The notes under the pieces are model-generated. The model worked only from the letters and a program-made list of their open reading frames with translations. It ran no database searches and was not told the origin of the DNA. This document shows, one piece after another, positions 60,209-64,000 of a stretch of 64,000 nucleotides of DNA. Position 1 is the stretch's first letter. The number at the start of each line of letters is the position of its first letter. The position numbers and the translations under genes are program-made. Source of the DNA: a bacterium (GTDB lineage: Bacteria; Bacillota; Bacilli; Lactobacillales; Streptococcaceae); assembly GCA_905221215.1 (NCBI GenBank), contig CAJNCI010000007.1, positions 28,513 to 92,512 of the forward strand. The letters are read 5' to 3'.

Positions 60209-61069
60209 ATGAAGAAGTGGTGGAAAGAGCTGATAGACAGGCCTTTAGTAAAAGCTTTTTTGCATTATTATCAAGCCTCAGATAGTGAATTGACCAGTGT
60301 CGCAGTAGCCTACTATTGGTTGATTTCAATTTTTCCCCTGCTTTTGGTGGTGGTCAATATCCTCCCTTATTTTCAGATTCCAGTTTCCAATTTTTTAAAG
60401 GTTGTCGATGAATTTTTGCCGGATACGGTCTATGATGTGGTGGCAAAGATTATTACAGAGGTACTGACCCAACCTTCAACGGGCTTATTGAGTTTTGCGG
60501 TTTTGTCAGCCCTCTGGACCTTTTCAAAATCCATGAACTTCCTGCAGAAAGCCTTTAATAAAGCTTACGGAGTAGCAAAAAATCGTGGAATGATTTCTCA
60601 TCAACTCATGAGTTTGTTTGTCAGTTTTGGTCTGCAGATTCTCTTTGCCTTGGCTCTATTTTTGAGTATTTTTGACCGCATGCTCCTCAATCTCATCAAA
60701 AGCTACTTGAAATCGGATAGTCTTCTCTTTGATTATCTGCAGGATCTGACAGGCCCCTTGGTCTATACCTTGATTTTTGCTATCTTGGTTATGCTTTATT
60801 ATTTCCTGCCCAATGTTAAGGTGCGACGAATTCGACATGTATTACCAGGTAGCACCTTTGTCTTGTTGACTCTGGTCTTACTGCTCAATATTTTTTCAGT
60901 CTATGTCAACAACTATGTTAATCACCTTGTGGACGTCCGTTTTTTCAGTTCCATCGTCGTGGTGGTCATGATGTTCTGGTTTATTCTCATCGCTAAGATT
61001 TTGATTGTCGGAGCGGTGATCAATGCCAGTGTGCAGAGTTTGAAAGATCCGAGCTTGGGGAAAGACTAA
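60209..61069 (+). CDS. YihY/BrkB-family membrane protein
   Basis: 286 residues from ATG 60209 (MKKWWKELIDRP), chosen for GAAGGAG at correct spacing. About six hydrophobic segments; family pattern SVAVAYYWLISIFPLLLVV near residue 35, ALWTFSKSMNFLQKAFNKAYG, YYFLPNVKVRRIRHVLPGS and the last segment with GAVINA. Once called ribonuclease BN by mistake; its real function is uncertain. Confidence 0.88.
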   Translation: MKKWWKELIDRPLVKAFLHYYQASDSELTSVAVAYYWLISIFPLLLVVVNILPYFQIPVSNFLKVVDEFLPDTVYDVVAKIITEVLTQPSTGLLSFAVLSALWTFSKSMNFLQKAFNKAYGVAKNRGMISHQLMSLFVSFGLQILFALALFLSIFDRMLLNLIKSYLKSDSLLFDYLQDLTGPLVYTLIFAILVMLYYFLPNVKVRRIRHVLPGSTFVLLTLVLLLNIFSVYVNNYVNHLVDVRFFSSIVVVVMMFWFILIAKILIVGAVINASVQSLKDPSLGKD

Positions 61070-61084
61070 TTCTTTATCCATAAC

Positions 61085-61130
61085 AAAACGCATACTATCA
61101 AGGTTTTATTGCCTGATAATATGCGTTTTT
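61085..61130. terminator. Terminator between YihY-family gene and queA
   Basis: AAAACGCATACTATCAAGG / CCTGATAATATGCGTTTT stem with T-runs on both strands; close copy of the hairpin at 21403-21449. Confidence 0.85.
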
Positions 61131-61142
61131 TGATTATGTAAA

Positions 61143-62171
61143 TTAATAGATAAACATGGCATCGCCAAAACTAAAGAAGCGGTAATGTTCTTGGATGGCA
61201 TGGTGGTAGGCCTCTAAGACTAATTCACGGCCAGCAAAGGCAGAAACCAACATGACCAGAGTTGATTTTGGTAGGTGGAAATTTGTTGAAAAGGCATCTA
61301 CAACCTTCCATTCGTAGCCAGGTTTGATAAAGATGTTGGTCCAACCAGAATCTGCCTGGATTTGCCCATCAAACTTGGAACCAATAGTCTCCAAGGTGCG
61401 GATAGAAGTGGTTCCGACAGCAATGACACGACCACCATTTTCCTTGACAGAGCGAAGGGTGGCAGCTGCTTCCTCAGAAAGCTGGTAGAATTCTGAGTGC
61501 ATTTCGTGTTCGTCTAGATTATCCACAGAAACAGGTCTAAAGGTTCCGAGTCCGACATGGAGAGTCAGATAGACCAGATGAACCCCCTTGGCTTGGATTT
61601 CTGCCAGCAGTTCTTTGGTGAAGTGCAATCCAGCAGTCGGTGCAGCAGCAGAGCCACTTTCCTTGGCGTAGACGGTTTGATAGCGTTCGCGGTCATCCAA
61701 TTTTTCATGGATATAAGGTGGCAGAGGCATTTCTCCCAGACTTTCCAAGACTTCTAGGAAAATTCCTTGGTACTCAAAGCGGACAATTCGCCCCCCGTGG
61801 GTTAATTCTTCTGTAACGACAGCGCTGAGACGACCATCACCAAAGTTAACACGAGTGCCAACCTTGAGGCGTTTGGCAGGTTTAGCCAGAACTTCCCACT
61901 CATCTCCAGCAGTGTTTTTGAGGAGGAGAAGTTCCACATGGCCTCCAGTTTCCTCTTTTTGACCATAGAGGCGGGCAGGAAGAACACGGGTGTCATTCAT
62001 AACAAGGGCATCACCAGGTTCCAGCATATCAATAATAGAGTGGAAGTGTTTATCCTGCATTTCTCCCGTCTCACGGTTGACAATGAGAAGTTTAGAGGCA
62101 TCCCGTTTTTCAAGGGGTGTTTGGGCAATCAATTCCTCTGGCAAGTGGAAATCAAAATCAGCTGTATTCAT
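61143..62171 (-). CDS. queA: S-adenosylmethionine:tRNA ribosyltransferase-isomerase
   Basis: Adds the epoxycyclopentane precursor from SAM to preQ1-modified tRNA in queuosine synthesis. It has 342 residues from ATG 62171 ([24 protein letters not shown]); ATG 62183 is an alternative. Family motifs are [38 protein letters not shown]-like [12 protein letters not shown] and [19 protein letters not shown] ribosome-binding site is present. It is divergent from nagB. Confidence 0.95.
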   Translation of the reverse strand: MNTADFDFHLPEELIAQTPLEKRDASKLLIVNRETGEMQDKHFHSIIDMLEPGDALVMNDTRVLPARLYGQKEETGGHVELLLLKNTAGDEWEVLAKPAKRLKVGTRVNFGDGRLSAVVTEELTHGGRIVRFEYQGIFLEVLESLGEMPLPPYIHEKLDDRERYQTVYAKESGSAAAPTAGLHFTKELLAEIQAKGVHLVYLTLHVGLGTFRPVSVDNLDEHEMHSEFYQLSEEAAATLRSVKENGGRVIAVGTTSIRTLETIGSKFDGQIQADSGWTNIFIKPGYEWKVVDAFSTNFHLPKSTLVMLVSAFAGRELVLEAYHHAIQEHYRFFSFGDAMFIY

Positions 62172-62207
62172 ATATCTGTTCATTCTTTCTAAGTTCTAAT
62201 CCTATCC

Positions 62208-62216
62208 ATTATAACA
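62208..62216 (-). promoter_or_regulatory. Extended -10 of queA
   Basis: Minus strand TGTTATAAT, 37 bases before the ATG at 62171. Confidence 0.6.
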
Positions 62217-62263
62217 TGTTTCCAGTTTGGACGCTCTTTTTTTAGAAATTAAATCGTTTTCAC

Positions 62264-62292
62264 TTGACAAAAATTGGTCTATACCATATAAT
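62264..62292 (+). promoter_or_regulatory. nagB promoter with NagR-type operator
   Basis: TTGACA (62264-62269), 17-base spacer, TATAAT (62287-62292). The spacer contains the palindrome TTGGTCTATACCA (62274-62286), close to the GntR/NagR (dre) consensus. Binding there would block polymerase; glucosamine-6-phosphate normally relieves it. Confidence 0.75.
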
Positions 62293-62321
62293 AAATATAG
62301 ATAGAAATGGAGGATGAAAAG

Positions 62322-63029
62322 ATGAAAGTCATTAAAGTTGAAAACCAAGTTGAAGGTGGAAAAGTTGCGTTTGAGATTTTGAAGGAAAAATTGGCTAATG
62401 GTGCTGAAACATTGGGACTTGCGACAGGAAGCAGTCCGCTTGAATTTTACAAGGAAATCGTTGAAAGTGACCTTGATTTTTCAAATCTAACCAGTGTCAA
62501 CCTTGATGAATATGTAGGTCTTGATGGCGACAATCCTCAGTCTTACCGCCACTTCATGCAAGAAAACTTGTTCAACCAAAAACCATTTAAAGAAAGTTTC
62601 TTGCCTCGTGGGGTTAAGGATCATGCTGAAGCTGAAGTTGAACGCTACAATCAAATTTTAGCTGACCATCCAGTTGATCTGCAAATCTTGGGAATTGGTC
62701 GCAATGGACATATCGGCTTTAATGAGCCTGGGACTCCATTTGACAGTCAAACACATCTAGTAGAACTTGACCAGTCTACTATCGAAGCCAATGCTCGCTT
62801 CTTTGAAAAGATTGAAGATGTTCCAACACAAGCCATTTCAATGGGGATTAAAAACATCTTGGATGCCAAGTCTATTATTCTCTTTGCTTACGGTGAGTCG
62901 AAAGCAGAAGCTATTGCTGGAACAGTTTCTGGACCAGTGACTGAGAACCTACCAGCAAGTATCCTACAAAATCACCCTGATGTGACCATTATTGCAGATG
63001 CTGAAGCGCTTAGCTTACTTGAAAAATAA
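62322..63029 (+). CDS. nagB: Glucosamine-6-phosphate deaminase
   Basis: Converts glucosamine-6-phosphate to fructose-6-phosphate and ammonia, linking amino-sugar use to glycolysis. It has 235 residues from ATG 62322 ([18 protein letters not shown]), with GGAGG upstream; the in-frame ATG 62307 overlaps that site. Motifs: [28 protein letters not shown] (catalytic Asp), [18 protein letters not shown]. The short form lacks the C-terminal allosteric part of E. coli NagB. A NagR-type operator covers the promoter. Confidence 0.96.
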   Translation: MKVIKVENQVEGGKVAFEILKEKLANGAETLGLATGSSPLEFYKEIVESDLDFSNLTSVNLDEYVGLDGDNPQSYRHFMQENLFNQKPFKESFLPRGVKDHAEAEVERYNQILADHPVDLQILGIGRNGHIGFNEPGTPFDSQTHLVELDQSTIEANARFFEKIEDVPTQAISMGIKNILDAKSIILFAYGESKAEAIAGTVSGPVTENLPASILQNHPDVTIIADAEALSLLEK

Positions 63030-63209
63030 AAAGTATGAGAACCACTTGTTCTTTGGAGTGAGTGGCTTTTTACTTCAAATGTTCACTATCCTGCTAAAAG
63101 AAATTTTTCTGCAAATCGCCGTAATAGTTGTCGATATTTCATATAAAAAGGCATCCAATAGAAAATTCTTAAATGTCTGTAAACTTTGATATAATTGTAT
63201 TGACTATTC

Positions 63210-63809
63210 TTATGATACTATACGATTTTTATTAAGACAGTTGTTGATGCTGTAAACTATGATATAACTAGCAATTCCTGACATGTGAAGAAAGGTTGAA
63301 ATCCAGCCTGTTATATTTGGTAGAAGCATGGTGAGAGATAGAACGATTAAAAGGATATAAAATAGTTTTAATCCTAAATTGAAATTTTTCCATATACTAA
63401 ACATACTCATCACCCCACCTGTTACAAAAGCATAGCCAATAGCAGAGATACCCGATGCCTGAATTTCTTGATTCTGTGTTAAAATATGGAATACAATTGA
63501 AGATATTACCATAGAAGTAATAAAAACTAAAAATACATATTTTGATCCCCTTTTATACTCCAATAGCCCACCAAAAGGAAGTAACATTAAAGTATTTAAA
63601 ACTAAATGAAACCATATAAACCATACTGGTGCTTCTTTACTTCCATGCATAAATGTACCACTAAAGTATTGCCAACAATAAATTGGCTTTGAATGAAATG
63701 CAAATAAGTCATACATTACACTTCCCAAAAAGGTAGTAAGAATTCCTAGCAATAAACAAATTACAACTAAAATACTGACCACAGGGCAAATTTTTATGAT
63801 TCTTTTCAT
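63210..63809 (-). CDS. Rhomboid-family intramembrane serine protease-like protein
   Basis: 199 residues, about six hydrophobic segments. Rhomboid landmarks: WQYFSGTFMH after the first segment, HLVLNTLMLLPFGGLLE (H-x3-N), the GxSx catalytic serine in ASGISAIGYAF, and a late His in LHMSGIASY. The catalytic Ser-His pair therefore seems present. It is AT-rich compared with its neighbours, which hints at transfer. Substrate is unknown. The longer S54-type rhomboid of streptococci is a different gene. Confidence 0.75.
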   Translation of the reverse strand: MKRIIKICPVVSILVVICLLLGILTTFLGSVMYDLFAFHSKPIYCWQYFSGTFMHGSKEAPVWFIWFHLVLNTLMLLPFGGLLEYKRGSKYVFLVFITSMVISSIVFHILTQNQEIQASGISAIGYAFVTGGVMSMFSIWKNFNLGLKLFYILLIVLSLTMLLPNITGWISTFLHMSGIASYIIVYSINNCLNKNRIVS

Positions 63810-63938
63810 GTTATAGATTCACTTCTAAATAATACTAATTTTTGCTAATCAATATGTGCCACTATTATATCATTTCCATCTATAAATGTTAATCAATTTT
63901 AACAAGATTAAAATTGAAGATAAGGTAAATTCCCAAAC

Positions 63939-63973
63939 TAAGTTCCACCGCTAGTACAAGTGGAAGTTAGTCT
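63939..63973. other. Imperfect inverted repeat near the window end
   Basis: ACTAAGTTCCAC and GTGGAAGTTAGT pair with one mismatch around an 11-base loop. No T-run follows. Purpose unknown; it may belong to a feature beyond the window. Confidence 0.45.
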
Positions 63974-64000
63974 GATAAAAATCGTAAAAACCAGTGGAAA

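Noticed and set aside
62171..62201. queA as another leaderless gene
   Set aside because: The -10 box lies 36 bases before the ATG, leaving a normal leader with a GAAAG site.

Overview
The window is chromosomal DNA of a low-GC Gram-positive coccus of the Streptococcus mitis group (S. mitis / S. pneumoniae and close relatives). Support: vex1-vex2-vex3 next to vncRS, lipid II amidation genes murT-gatD, codY, an exp7-like P-type ATPase, and the pneumococcal repeat families BOX (seven copies) and RUP (one full 107-bp copy). I cannot fix the species. As I recall the pneumococcal TIGR4 map, the first 29.8 kb follows one reference block in reverse order (thrS to the isochorismatase gene), while the part after tRNA-Leu joins genes that lie elsewhere there, so the order is mosaic.

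Layout. 1-1520: 5' end of thrS with its T-box leader and a small membrane protein gene (minus strand). 1716-3600: rpsO, a gene-poor stretch with repeated RNA-like elements and terminators, and cadD bracketed by direct repeats. 3698-7203: iron-compound ABC uptake operon with a frameshifted binding lipoprotein and an esterase. 7246-20778: housekeeping run (plsC-like, P-type ATPase, trmK, Nif3-like, DAO-like oxidoreductase, galE, glycosyltransferase, ferredoxin, LysM protein, cmk, yjdM, MFS, truA, HMP/pyridoxine kinase) followed by an ECF S component. 21475-26226 (minus): pepQ, gatD-murT, and a hypothiocyanous acid reductase-like flavoprotein. 26555-29904: DEAD-box helicase, codY, isochorismatase, tRNA-Leu.

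29905-52200 is the accessory part: an Rpn (PD-(D/E)XK) nuclease gene followed by silent tandem copies of its own 3' end; a 2,959-residue YSIRK/LPXTG surface protein; vex1-3; a 907-residue LysM protein with proline-rich repeats whose gene sits inside a split pep27; vncRS; fba; and a relB-relE module bounded by a duplicate of the fba 3' end. 52220-63809 returns to core genes: three-gene ABC exporter, tRNA-Thr, small membrane proteins, radical SAM protein, mnmM, Na+/H+ antiporter, YihY protein, queA, nagB and a rhomboid-like protease.

Main observations: (1) the two halves of pep27, the proposed signal peptide of the Vex/VncRS locus, lie 2.9 kb apart on either side of a surface-protein gene; (2) the Rpn gene carries rhs-like silent C-terminal cassettes and an internal start with a strong Shine-Dalgarno sequence; (3) about eight ORFs start 6-7 nt after a -10 box with no Shine-Dalgarno sequence, a repeated leaderless-mRNA geometry; (4) a cysteine-rich short ORF precedes cadD. 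Coordinates were read by eye; no database search was run.
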